Counted from the first letter of the stretch, positions 54,140 to 62,058 are shown. The stretch is DNA of 64,000 nt from Clostridium isatidis (GCF_002285495.1 NZ_CP016786.1:262001-326000), one strand, 5' to 3'. Notes: generated by a model not told the origin, from the letters alone. Program-made: numbers and translations.

Positions 54140-54546
54140 GAATTATATTTAATATTTCTAGGAGGAGCCCTATCTATTGCTACTACTATGAATATGGAAG
54201 GAACTGAGGAAAGAGGTTTTATACCAGTAATATTATCAGTAGCAGTAGCCGTATGGTTTGTTAAAAAGAATTATGAAAACTATATGAGCTTTTACTTAGA
54301 TAAAAAGTATGCAAAAAAATATTTTTTAAAAATTCAATGTTCGCCTTAACAGGATGTTTAATTTCTCTTATCTTATCTTTTGTTAATATGAGAAGAGAAT
54401 TATATGATTATATCATTTTTGTGGGAATAGTATTTACAATACCAGCTATAGCTACTATGAGAAAAATGTTCTTAAGGTTAAAAGAGATAAAAGTAATTTC
54501 AATAATTATAGGAAATTTAAATCTAGTTTTTATGCCAAATAGCTAA
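54140..54546 (+). pseudogene. Fragment of a paralogue of the 57215-58096 membrane protein
   Basis: Translated in two frames, the stretch matches the last third of the membrane protein at 57215-58096: frame 1 has MNMEGTEERGFIPVILS and KKNYENYMSFYLDKKYAKK, then a frameshift near 54330 moves to FALTGCLISLILSF and MRRELYDYIIFVGI. The C-terminal residues diverge. The 5' two-thirds are missing, so this is a decayed duplicate lying among the precursor modules. Confidence 0.82.
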
Positions 54547-54639
54547 TAGTGCTATATTAAATACAACTCTTACAAATCAATTCTTTTCGAAATTAGGCTT
54601 GAAAAGCCTAACGCATCAATATATTAAAATTTATTAAAC

Positions 54640-54723
54640 TTAAAGAACCGCCGTGTACCAGACCGGTACGCACGGTGGTGTGAGAGGACGGAAAATAAAA
54701 TAATTATTTTCCTCCTACTCGAT
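54640..54723 (+). mobile_element. Group II intron 3' remnant (domains V and VI)
   Basis: AAGAACCGCCGTGTACC, loop AGAC, then the complementary CGGTACGCACGGTGGTGT form a domain V-like hairpin. It is followed by AGAGGACGG, a domain VI-like stem (GGAAAATAA with TTATTTTCC) and CTCCTACTCGAT as the 3' end. These are the typical terminal features of bacterial group II introns. No reverse transcriptase frame and no 5' intron boundary were found, so it is a truncated relic. The local GC content stands out from the surroundings. Confidence 0.83.
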
Positions 54724-54767
54724 TTTAAGTACAATAAAGAGAAAGCGGTCTTACTAAAATATCTATT

Positions 54768-54850
54768 AAAATAATGATACAGAAAGTGAATTTTATAATA
54801 GATTATCAAAAGCTTATATAGATATAAATGAATTGTACTTAAAAGAAAAT
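54768..54850 (+). pseudogene. HlyD-adaptor gene fragment
   Basis: The reading NDTESEFYNRLSKAYIDINEL aligns with NEFYNRLNQAYMARKEF of the intact adaptor at 51094-52206, and the DNA shares GAATTTTATAATAGATTA exactly. Only about 25 codons remain before a stop and the following upstream block. It indicates that an adaptor gene once lay here, i.e. the transport cassette was duplicated and lost. Confidence 0.75.
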
Positions 54851-54958
54851 TAGAAAGATAAATTTTAGCATACATAGCGCGCGAATTAATTAAGTGTGTG
54901 TTAAATACTTACAAATTTCTAATATTCTTTTAAAATATATAAGTAATGGAGGAGAATT
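54838..54958 (+). promoter_or_regulatory. Conserved precursor promoter/operator block, copy 3
   Basis: Inverted repeat TTTAGCATACA (54864-54874) and TGTGTGTTAAA (54895-54905), offset 31, as in copies 1 and 2, then TAATAT and the GGAGGAG ribosome site. It differs from copy 2 at only a base or two over the last 110 bases. Confidence 0.75.
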
Positions 54959-55354
54959 ATGAGCGCTTTTGTATTAGGCAGAGAATACGAATTACAATTG
55001 CCAAATAGCTATGTAGATGTTGACAGGGATGAAATGGAGTATTTAGACGGGGGGCAGTTTTATTCTAAAAATGATTGTCGCCTAGCTTTAGCTGCATTAG
55101 CAATAAATCCTTCCACATACCTTAATATTGCAATGTCATATACTTTAGCAAAATTGCTTATTAATAAAGTATCAGCTATGTTTGGAGGCGTGGCTGGATG
55201 GGCAGTGGGAGTAGTTCTGACATATGCAGGATCTCAAATAATTACTTTTGGAGCAGCGTTATGCAGAGGGGCAATAAATAGAGGAGTAGATATTTCATGG
55301 AATTGGAATATCTTTAAGGACAGTTTAGGAGTTGTATATTCTGTAAGATATTAA
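54959..55354 (+). CDS. Double-glycine-leader precursor peptide 4 (bacteriocin-like)
   Basis: 131 residues: leader MSAFVLGREYELQLP to MEYLDGG, then a 99-residue core starting QFYSKNDCRLALAAL. The core carries hydrophobic segments (LNIAMSYTLAKLLI, FGGVAGWAVGVVLTYAG), two Cys and ends DSLGVVYSVRY. The core is unrelated to those of precursors 1-3. GGAGGAG precedes ATG. A multi-helix membrane protein gene follows 89 bases later. Confidence 0.83.
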   Translation: MSAFVLGREYELQLPNSYVDVDRDEMEYLDGGQFYSKNDCRLALAALAINPSTYLNIAMSYTLAKLLINKVSAMFGGVAGWAVGVVLTYAGSQIITFGAALCRGAINRGVDISWNWNIFKDSLGVVYSVRY

Positions 55355-55443
55355 ACAATTATTTATTTAACTAATATTTATTATAATCATAAATACAATA
55401 TTTTATTACGAGTATTTAAGAATATATAAAGTAGGTGGATTAA

Positions 55444-56223
55444 ATGAAACAACAAAATATTAATGTGATATATTTCTTATCTAATATTAGTTTTTATTTT
55501 TGTATTAGTTATATGATAATAATGGACTACTTGAATTATAATGATTATTTATGGGGAGTAGCAACTTTGGGGTTAGTTCTATCTTTTCTATTTTCATTAA
55601 TTCCAGATATGTTTATTAATTTAGGTTATAAAATTAATGAGAAAGCAGTTAAGGTTAGTATTTCTAGTAAGGCAATATGCTTAATACTTTTTTTGGGGTT
55701 TTGGTCTTATTTAGTTGATTTATATAAATACTTAGCATTAATTTTATTTGCTATTGCTTTTTTATGTGATTCTTACTTCTCTATTAGAATTAGTAGGGAA
55801 ATAAGCAATTCGGATATTACGTTTAACTCTATAATTAAAAAATTAAAGGAAGTAGATATTGAAAATAAAAGCTCTATCTATAATTTGCTATATAAAAGTT
55901 CTGTGGGATTAGTAATTTATATATCATTTCCGAGGGTTGAATTAATATTGAATATAATAGCAAGTATATTAATATTAATTTTTGAATTAAATATTATAAG
56001 GAAAATGAAAGTAGAGATAAATAAAGCTTATCCTCAAAAAAATAAAGAGGTAAATAAGTTATTGTGCATTATTATGATTAATATTTTCATAATAATAGCA
56101 TTAAATATGAGTGGAATAAAAATATTTTTTAACTGCATAATTATAGGTTTGAATTGGGTTATTGTATCAGATAATATTTTTCCCAAAACCACATCTTTTA
56201 AACTTTTTAAATTTTTTAACTAG
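55444..56223 (+). CDS. Polytopic membrane protein after precursor 4, candidate immunity
   Basis: 259 residues, unrecognised. Six to eight hydrophobic segments (for example VIYFLSNISFYFCISYM near 9-25, LGLVLSFLFSLIPDMFI, ICLILFLGFWSYLV, IIASILILIFELNII, IIMINIFIIIALNMSG). Larger than the other candidate immunity proteins. GTAGGTGG precedes ATG. Position directly after precursor 4 and a terminator at its end make a two-gene unit; the protective role is inferred. Confidence 0.6.
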   Translation: MKQQNINVIYFLSNISFYFCISYMIIMDYLNYNDYLWGVATLGLVLSFLFSLIPDMFINLGYKINEKAVKVSISSKAICLILFLGFWSYLVDLYKYLALILFAIAFLCDSYFSIRISREISNSDITFNSIIKKLKEVDIENKSSIYNLLYKSSVGLVIYISFPRVELILNIIASILILIFELNIIRKMKVEINKAYPQKNKEVNKLLCIIMINIFIIIALNMSGIKIFFNCIIIGLNWVIVSDNIFPKTTSFKLFKFFN

Positions 56224-56273
56224 TTAATATTGTGTAGATGTATGGATTTTTATAAATAGTTTCAAAAAGAAAG

Positions 56274-56318
56274 AGTTTTAAATGAAATTATAAATTCATT
56301 TAAAGCTTATTTTTTTAT
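56274..56318 (+). terminator. Terminator after the precursor 4 unit
   Basis: About 13 paired positions (AGTTTTAAATGAA 56274-56286 with TTCATTTAAAGCT 56295-56307, one G-U, one bulge), then TTATTTTTTT. Confidence 0.85.
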
Positions 56319-56354
56319 ATTTAAATTTATTTTATAAAAATAAATAACATTTTG

Positions 56355-56363
56355 TGGTATAAT
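56355..56363 (+). promoter_or_regulatory. Extended -10 promoter before the 56458 gene
   Basis: TGGTATAAT at 56355-56363 is an extended -10 (TGnTATAAT). No good -35 is visible, which extended -10 promoters can tolerate. It lies 95 bases before the TTG start. Confidence 0.55.
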
Positions 56364-56457
56364 TAGTAAAATTGGTAATGAATATATGAGTGAGATTTGT
56401 GATTATATAACAATATTATATTTTTTATATATAAATTACAAAGAGAGGTGAAATAGG

Positions 56458-57108
56458 TTGTCAAATAATTTTAAAATAACTATAGTAAATAAAACTAAAA
56501 TACTTGAAGATTATGATGGAATAAAGATTTTTATTGATGGTTTTGAAATTAAGCCTGGAAAAAAGTCTTATAATTATACAACATATGAAGGAAAACATAC
56601 TATAAGAATAGAGCAAAAAAAATTTTATAAAAATAGGTATTTTTATCTTATTGCTCCTTTGTTGATATTTGATATATCTGCTTTAGAGAAAACACCTCTT
56701 TATGCAGTATATGAAGCAGAATTCTTCCTAGATAAGGATATAAATATAGATGTAATACTTAAAAAAGGCTTTATAAAGCCTAGGAAGTTTATAAAGACAA
56801 TAAATTATTATTTTAATGTTACTTTTGATAAAGATGTAAAAGTAAATCTAGTAAATAATGATTTTATTGCAACAGATAAAGAAAGAAAACGTTGGTTATG
56901 GTTAAGTGTTACTGCTATAACATTTCCTACAACTTTATTAATGCTCTTGTTTGGAATTCTAGCTATTAAATTATTTGAACAAAAAGCTTCTACAAGTATG
57001 CAAATATTTTTTACTTCTTTAAGTGTAATCTTTGGTATAACTTATATATTTTTATTAAGCAATTATTATGCAAATTATAAGAATAAAGGATATAAGATAA
57101 TGAAATAA
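56458..57108 (+). CDS. Membrane protein with PEGA-like N-terminal domain, unknown function
   Basis: 216 residues starting at TTG 56458 (AGAGGTG upstream). N-terminal beta-rich part contains KIFIDGFEIKPGKKSYNY and YEGKHTIRIEQ, a pattern like PEGA domains; a hydrophobic stretch YFYLIAPLLIFDISAL (about 61-76); a second beta region; two C-terminal transmembrane helices (about 147-170 and 181-203). No function can be assigned. It lies between the precursor cluster and the related membrane gene, with its own promoter. Confidence 0.6.
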   Translation: MSNNFKITIVNKTKILEDYDGIKIFIDGFEIKPGKKSYNYTTYEGKHTIRIEQKKFYKNRYFYLIAPLLIFDISALEKTPLYAVYEAEFFLDKDINIDVILKKGFIKPRKFIKTINYYFNVTFDKDVKVNLVNNDFIATDKERKRWLWLSVTAITFPTTLLMLLFGILAIKLFEQKASTSMQIFFTSLSVIFGITYIFLLSNYYANYKNKGYKIMK

Positions 57109-57214
57109 AATTTAGATATATAAATATTTATCCATTATAATTAGGAATTACTTTTAAGAGTAAATAGACAATTTTCCTAAGAGTAGTAATAAAAGGAAAG
57201 GCTAGTAGGGAATT

Positions 57215-58096
57215 ATGAATAAGAATATAAAATTATTAAGCAGATTAAATGTTTTAAGTTATACAGTAATGTTATTTATGTATGCTTTAGTAAAAAGTAA
57301 TAGTTTAGATAATTTAAATAATTTAACTAAATTTTTTATAGGAAGCAGTCCATTATTATTTATGATAATAACAAGTTTTATATTAGCAAGTGATGCGAAT
57401 AAGGAATTTAAAGCAATAAAATATGCAGCTAGATTAGACTGGGGAGTTAGATTAGCAGCTTTTGTAATAATTTTATTTGAAATTTCCTATGGTTTTAACA
57501 ATATGTACTTATCATTAGGAATAATTTTAATTTTATTTATAATAAATTGTATTCTTGAAAATATAATGAACAGAAAATTACAGGAATATGAAAAGTATTT
57601 AGTTAATAAGGAAGATAAGAAAAAAGAAAAAATATCATATTTAGAAAAATCTAATTTAAGAAATATGGTTAAAGCAGCTAATTCCTCTTTGTTTTCTTAT
57701 TTTATATTTGTAGGAATATCACTATCTATTGCTAACACTAAGAATATGGAAGGAACTGAGGAAAGATATTTAATCCCAGTAATATTATCAATAGCAGTGG
57801 CAGTGTGGTTTGCTAAAAAGAATTATGAGAACTATATGAATTTTTATTTAGATAAAGAGTATGCGAAAAAAATATTTATAAGAAATTTCATATTTGCTTT
57901 AGCAGGATACTTAATTTCTCTTATCTTGTCTTTTATCAATATGAAAAGGGAATTATATGATTATATAATTTTTATTGGTATAATCTTTACAATACCAGTT
58001 ATAGTTACTATGAGAAGGATGTTCCTAAGGTTAAAAGAAATAAAAGATGCTATAGGTAAAGAAGATTATAATTATTTTATTTTAAAGAAGGATTAG
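57215..58096 (+). CDS. Eight-helix membrane protein, unknown family
   Basis: 293 residues. Eight hydrophobic segments in two groups: about 10-27, 38-60, 75-95, 98-120, then a charged coiled stretch (EKYLVNKEDKKKEK), then about 162-181, 190-207, 232-250 and 254-273. A decayed paralogue lies inside the precursor cluster (54140-54546), which links this family with the bacteriocin-like locus, possibly in immunity or peptide sensing. The stop codon lies within its terminator hairpin (AAAGAAGGA/TCCTTCTTT, 58085-58106). Confidence 0.6.
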   Translation: MNKNIKLLSRLNVLSYTVMLFMYALVKSNSLDNLNNLTKFFIGSSPLLFMIITSFILASDANKEFKAIKYAARLDWGVRLAAFVIILFEISYGFNNMYLSLGIILILFIINCILENIMNRKLQEYEKYLVNKEDKKKEKISYLEKSNLRNMVKAANSSLFSYFIFVGISLSIANTKNMEGTEERYLIPVILSIAVAVWFAKKNYENYMNFYLDKEYAKKIFIRNFIFALAGYLISLILSFINMKRELYDYIIFIGIIFTIPVIVTMRRMFLRLKEIKDAIGKEDYNYFILKKD

Positions 58097-58120
58097 CTCC
58101 TTCTTTTTTATTTTATAAAT

Positions 58121-58173
58121 ATATCTTGAAATCAAGATATATTTATTGTATAATTATCTTGAAATCGAGATAA
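58121..58173 (+). promoter_or_regulatory. Promoter with two MhqR-type palindromic operators
   Basis: Promoter TTGAAA (58126-58131), 17 bases, TATAAT (58149-58154). Operator 1, ATATCTTGAAATCAAGATAT (58121-58140), is a perfect 9+2+9 palindrome over the -35. Operator 2 at 58154-58173 (TTATCTTGA, AA, TCGAGATAA) has one mismatch and starts at the end of the -10. Both resemble the Bacillus MhqR operator (ATCTCGAATTCGAGAT). Binding would block the promoter, so the MarR gene is probably self-repressed. Confidence 0.85.
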
Positions 58174-58193
58174 TATAACTGTAAGGTGATTGC

Positions 58194-58616
58194 ATGAAGG
58201 ACATAAATTTAAACATAGTATTAGCTATGGTTAGGACTTATAATGGTCTTATTTCTAAAATTGAAAAAAATGTTCAGGAAAATGGACTAAATTTAAGTGA
58301 GTTTGGTGTTTTAGAATTTATTTATAATCAAGGTCCTCAGCCAGTTCAAAAAATAGCAGATAAGATATTGGTTACAAGCGGAACTATAACTTATGTAATA
58401 AATAAATTAGAAAGCAAAAATTTAGTTATAAGAAAAAAATGCGAAAAAGACAAGAGAATATTTTATGTTTCCTTAACTAAGGAAGGAGAAGAACTTATAT
58501 CAAGGGTTTTTAAAAAGCATAAAGAATTTTTAAATGACCTTTTATCAGAGATGGATGAAGAGAGTAAAAGAAGTTTGCTTACTAATTTGATTAAAATGAG
58601 AAAAATATTGAAATAA
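58194..58616 (+). CDS. MarR-family regulator, MhqR-like
   Basis: 140-residue winged-helix repressor: LSEFGVLEFIYNQGPQPVQKIADKILVTSGTITYVINKLES is split over helices 2-4 with recognition helix TSGTITYVINKL, and the wing is RKKCEKDKRIFYVSLT. MhqR-type MarR proteins sense quinones, diamide or other electrophiles. The operators upstream and the nitroreductase-fold gene 44 bases downstream mirror the Bacillus mhqR regulon. Orthology is inferred; AAGGTG precedes ATG. Confidence 0.85.
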   Translation: MKDINLNIVLAMVRTYNGLISKIEKNVQENGLNLSEFGVLEFIYNQGPQPVQKIADKILVTSGTITYVINKLESKNLVIRKKCEKDKRIFYVSLTKEGEELISRVFKKHKEFLNDLLSEMDEESKRSLLTNLIKMRKILK

Positions 58617-58660
58617 TAAGTTTGAAACTTTTTTAAGAACAATGAAAAGGAGAGATAATT

Positions 58661-59260
58661 ATGAGTAAGGATTTTTTTACAGCGGTAGAGGAAAGAAGAA
58701 GTATATATTCAATAGGTAAGAATGTAGATTTAGCAGAGGATAATATAAGAGGTATTGTGGAACATGCAATAATACATGCACCAACAGCTTTTAATTCTCA
58801 GAGCGGAAGAGTATTACTTTTGTTAGGTAAGTCTCATGATAAGCTATGGGATATTACAATGGAAGCTTTAAGAAAAGTAGTTCCAGCAGAGAATTTTTCA
58901 TCAACAGAAGCTAAGATAAATTCTTTTAAGGCAGGTTATGGTACAGTTGTATTTTTCGAAGATCAAAATGTAATAAAAACTTTACAAGGAAAATTTGAAT
59001 TATATAAAAATAACTTCCCAATTTGGTCAGAGCAAGCAACAGGAATACTTCAATATTTAGTGTGGACAGGATTTTCAGTAGAAGGAATAGGAGCTTCTCT
59101 TCAACATTATACAGAACTTATAGAAGAAGAAGTTAAAAAGCAATTTGATATTCCAACTAATTGGAAGATGACAGCTCAAATGCCATTTGGAAGCATAGAA
59201 GCAGCAGCTGGGGAAAAAGATTATATGGATCTTTCAAACAGATTATTAATTAAGAAATAA
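58661..59260 (+). CDS. Nitroreductase-family protein (MhqN-like)
   Basis: 199-residue FMN-dependent nitroreductase-fold protein: FFTAVEERRSIYSIG at the N-terminus (flavin phosphate-binding Arg), HAPTAFNSQSGRVLLL, and the C-terminal MPFGSIEAAAGEKDY. Similar proteins reduce quinones or nitro compounds in electrophile defence. AAGGAGAG precedes ATG. Co-transcribed with the MarR gene, and so probably induced by the same stress. Confidence 0.87.
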   Translation: MSKDFFTAVEERRSIYSIGKNVDLAEDNIRGIVEHAIIHAPTAFNSQSGRVLLLLGKSHDKLWDITMEALRKVVPAENFSSTEAKINSFKAGYGTVVFFEDQNVIKTLQGKFELYKNNFPIWSEQATGILQYLVWTGFSVEGIGASLQHYTELIEEEVKKQFDIPTNWKMTAQMPFGSIEAAAGEKDYMDLSNRLLIKK

Positions 59261-59278
59261 AATATAAATACTAAGATG

Positions 59279-59310
59279 GCTATGATTTATTTAAATCATG
59301 GCTTTTCTTT
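59279..59310 (+). terminator. Terminator after the nitroreductase gene
   Basis: 11-bp stem GCTATGATTTA (59279-59289) with TAAATCATGGC (59292-59302), one G-U pair, very short loop, followed by TTTTCTTTTT. Confidence 0.87.
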
Positions 59311-59384
59311 TTATATTATCAATCTATTTACAAAAATTCCCTTATAAAATATAATTAAATAAATTAAAGCTTAGGAGGGATTAA

Positions 59385-59930
59385 ATGAATTTTTTAAAAG
59401 AAGTAAAATTAAAAAATGGAAAAACATTAATACTTAGAAGACCAAATGAGGAAGATGCTCCTAATATGATAGAGTATTTAAATATTATAGGTGGAGAAAG
59501 TGATAATTTACTTTTTGGAGAAAATGAATTTAGACTTACAGTTGAAGAAGAGAAGGAATATATTAAAAGTATAAATAAAGATAATAATTCCCTTATGTTA
59601 GTTGGAATAATTGATGAAAAGATAATTAGTGTTTCACAAATAAGTTCCTTTAATAGAAAAAGAATAATTCATAATGCAGATATATCTATTTCAGTTAAGA
59701 AGGAGTACTGGGGACAAGGTATTGGCAGTGTAGTTATGGCAGAATTAATTGAATTTGCAAAAAATACTGGAGTTATAAAAAATATATTTCTTGGAGTTAG
59801 AGAGGGCAATATTAACGCAATTAGATTATATGAAAAACATGGTTTTAAAAAAGTAGGTTTTCATAAAAACTTCTTTAATATAAATGGTAAATATTATGAT
59901 GAAATACTAATGGATTTATATTTAGAATAG
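59385..59930 (+). CDS. GNAT-family N-acetyltransferase
   Basis: 181 residues with the acetyl-CoA motif A in SVKKEYWGQGIGSVVMAELI and the end motif NINAIRLYEKHGFKKVG, typical of the RimI/RimJ-like GNAT group. The acceptor is unknown. GGAGGG precedes ATG. The stop is followed by an A/T hairpin (about 59938-59974) that may terminate this gene and the convergent one. Confidence 0.85.
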   Translation: MNFLKEVKLKNGKTLILRRPNEEDAPNMIEYLNIIGGESDNLLFGENEFRLTVEEEKEYIKSINKDNNSLMLVGIIDEKIISVSQISSFNRKRIIHNADISISVKKEYWGQGIGSVVMAELIEFAKNTGVIKNIFLGVREGNINAIRLYEKHGFKKVGFHKNFFNINGKYYDEILMDLYLE

Positions 59931-59950
59931 ATAATAGTAGAATTAAAAAA

Positions 59951-60349
59951 CTATAAATAATTTTTTAATTCTATTATTAATTTACTCATTATTAATGCAG
60001 ATTTGCTTTCGCTTTCATTATTGCAAATAAAGCAAATTTTATCTTTCTTAGTTGAAATATTAATTGATGTTTTATTATTATTTTTTTCTATTTCAAAGGA
60101 AAGTATATCCCTAATAGAAAAGGCTTTAATATTCTGTTTTTCAGAGAATTCATTTAATTTTGAGCAGTCAATTGCTTTTATATATAGGTGTTCATCAGTA
60201 AGGATTAATTTATAGTTATTTTTTATTTTATTACCAGTTACACCAGAAAATAATTTAGTAATAAAATTAGCCGCTATTTTTGAAGCTTTTATTTCTTTGT
60301 ATGTTATTACACTACATAATGCGGGTTTAATTTCATAAATATTATTCAT
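59951..60349 (-). CDS. Hypothetical protein, possible PH-like fold
   Basis: 132 residues, no signal peptide or membrane helix. Alternating beta strands (NNYKLILTDEHLYIKAID, FSIRDILSFEIEKNN, TSINISTKKDKICFI) and a C-terminal helix (ALIMSKLIIELKNYL) suggest a bacterial PH-like domain, by pattern only. AGGAGG lies 11 bases before the ATG. It is convergent with the GNAT gene. No function assigned. Confidence 0.6.
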   Translation of the reverse strand: MNNIYEIKPALCSVITYKEIKASKIAANFITKLFSGVTGNKIKNNYKLILTDEHLYIKAIDCSKLNEFSEKQNIKAFSIRDILSFEIEKNNNKTSINISTKKDKICFICNNESESKSALIMSKLIIELKNYL

Positions 60350-60537
60350 ATTATGATGAACCTCCTATAAAAAAGTTATAGTTATATTATACCTTATTTT
60401 ACAAATATTTCTATAAGGTATTTTCTTTTTATACAATAATTTTGAAATTATAAAGGAAAAAATGGAGATATATAATATGATTTTTTGCACATACTTTTAA
60501 ATAGATATACAAGATTTATTTAAAAGAGGTATCAAAA

Positions 60538-61692
60538 ATGAAGAAAAGAATTATTGTTAGTTTAGCATTAGTGTTATTAACAATTTTATTATCTGGCAGA
60601 ATAATGATTAAGGTGAGTGCTTCTACAAATATGTTCATCTTATCTAATAACAGTTTACTATTTGAAAGAAAAAACATAAAAAATACAACAGAGGATTTTT
60701 TAAAGAAATGTGATGATGCAATTTTAAAAGGAGAGGAAGTTGATATATCAAATTATGTAGCAGATGAAAGCTTTAAGCAGTTTATATCTAAAAAGATATA
60801 TATTATTAATAGACGATATGATAAGTTTGATTTATATGTAGATGATTATAAGCATAAATATGCTTATTTAAATATTGATATTAACGGAAATAAGGCCAAT
60901 GTTGATTTAAGAGTTGAAAAGGAATATAAATATAAGTTTTTAGATGAGGAAACAAATGAAATTATAGATTATTCAGTAGAGTTAGAAAAGGTAAATAATG
61001 ATTGGTTAATAAAGGATTGTATTTCCAATGATATTTGGGATTTTGCAATTAATAATGAAAATAATAGAAATGAAGCTATAAATATTGATGAATTTATAAA
61101 AAGAGAAGAAAAAGCAATAGATCAGGATAGCAGCAGTTTAAATGGAAATCCGGATAATATAATTTCAGTATATAATTCCAAAAAAGCTGAGCTTAGGGCT
61201 TATGATTTTAATAGGACTGCAATGAGGGAATATGCCTTTAAACATTATAATAATCCTAATAAGGCCTTCTATGATTTTACAAATCTAGGAGGAGATTGTA
61301 CTAATTTTACATCACAAGTAATTCATGCTGGTGGTGCTCCTATGGATAGTGAAGGTAAGTATCAATGGTATTACTATAGTTTAAATAATCGTTCCCCTTC
61401 TTGGACTGGAGTTATGTTTTTATATGATTATTTAATTAATAATGATGGCTTAGGACCTCATGGGGTAGATAGTGATTTTTTTAATGTTACAATTGGAGAT
61501 GTAATACAGATAGATTTTAATGATGATGGTATATTTACTCATTCGCCAGTAGTAGTACAGCCTTACATAAAAGGTTCAGGTGATTTATATACTCTTACAG
61601 TGGCAGCACGAAGTTATGATGTTTTTAATAGACCAATATTGACCTATCCAGGAGTTAAGAGATACATCCATTTAACTCAATATTTTAAATAG
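60538..61692 (+). CDS. Secreted amidase-domain protein (Amidase_6 type)
   Basis: 384 residues. N-terminal signal peptide or anchor (1-30), a middle region of about 190 residues, then a C-terminal Amidase_6-type domain starting YDFNRTAMREYAFKHYNNPN, with the putative catalytic Cys in NLGGDCTNFTSQVIHAGG (near 254) and His in GIFTHSPVVVQ. A cell-wall or peptide amidase is likely; the substrate is unproven. Such domains occur widely in clostridial exported proteins. AAAGAGG precedes ATG. Confidence 0.8.
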   Translation: MKKRIIVSLALVLLTILLSGRIMIKVSASTNMFILSNNSLLFERKNIKNTTEDFLKKCDDAILKGEEVDISNYVADESFKQFISKKIYIINRRYDKFDLYVDDYKHKYAYLNIDINGNKANVDLRVEKEYKYKFLDEETNEIIDYSVELEKVNNDWLIKDCISNDIWDFAINNENNRNEAINIDEFIKREEKAIDQDSSSLNGNPDNIISVYNSKKAELRAYDFNRTAMREYAFKHYNNPNKAFYDFTNLGGDCTNFTSQVIHAGGAPMDSEGKYQWYYYSLNNRSPSWTGVMFLYDYLINNDGLGPHGVDSDFFNVTIGDVIQIDFNDDGIFTHSPVVVQPYIKGSGDLYTLTVAARSYDVFNRPILTYPGVKRYIHLTQYFK

Positions 61693-61767
61693 AAAAAGAG
61701 TGATATATGGCAATAGCTTATTTGATACATAAAATAATATTAAAACAATGATTATGGAGAGAGCATA

Positions 61768-62058
61768 TTGGAAAGTAATTTTAATATAAAAGAAGAACTT
61801 ATTTATTTAGTTCTTTCTATTTTGATATTTATATTGGGCATCTATTTACGTTTTACTAAACATCAATATGGTCCTAAAAATCTATCTAATTGGTATGTAA
61901 TATTTAGTGTTATTATTATTAATATTATGAATTTTATAAGTAATATAAGAAAGAAAAGAAGATACGCTATTATTGCATCATCAATTTTACTTTTATTCTG
62001 CTTAATATTTTTGCTAATTCCACAGATAAAGCTTTTATTAATGCGAATATATATATAA
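61768..62058 (+). CDS. Small three-helix membrane protein, unknown
   Basis: 96 residues from TTG 61768 (GGAGAG upstream). Hydrophobic segments at about 9-26, 41-58 and 68-93, with a basic RKKRR between the second and third. No family recognised. It lies 75 bases after the amidase-domain gene and might share its transcript. Confidence 0.55.
   Translation: MESNFNIKEELIYLVLSILIFILGIYLRFTKHQYGPKNLSNWYVIFSVIIINIMNFISNIRKKRRYAIIASSILLLFCLIFLLIPQIKLLLMRIYI

Larger units (their letters stand above)
54547..54958. other. Mosaic non-coding interval before precursor 4
   Basis: 412 bases composed of remnants: an AT-rich stretch with a small hairpin (TTAGGCTT/AAGCCTAA near 54591-54611), the group II intron 3' end (about 54640-54723), a fragment of an HlyD gene (54768-54850) and copy 3 of the precursor upstream block (54838 onward). 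No complete gene. Confidence 0.7.

Noticed and set aside
54624..54875. 83-codon minus-strand frame over the intron remnant
   Set aside because: It crosses RNA domains V/VI and the HlyD fragment and has no ribosome site; no reverse-transcriptase motifs.
46930..55354. Precursors considered as quorum-sensing pheromones
   Set aside because: Cores of ~100 residues are much longer than double-glycine pheromones, and no receptor kinase is adjacent; a bacteriocin-like role fits better, though it is unproven.
60003..60215. 70-codon plus-strand frame opposite the PH-like gene
   Set aside because: No ribosome site; the minus-strand gene has an AGGAGG and more natural composition.
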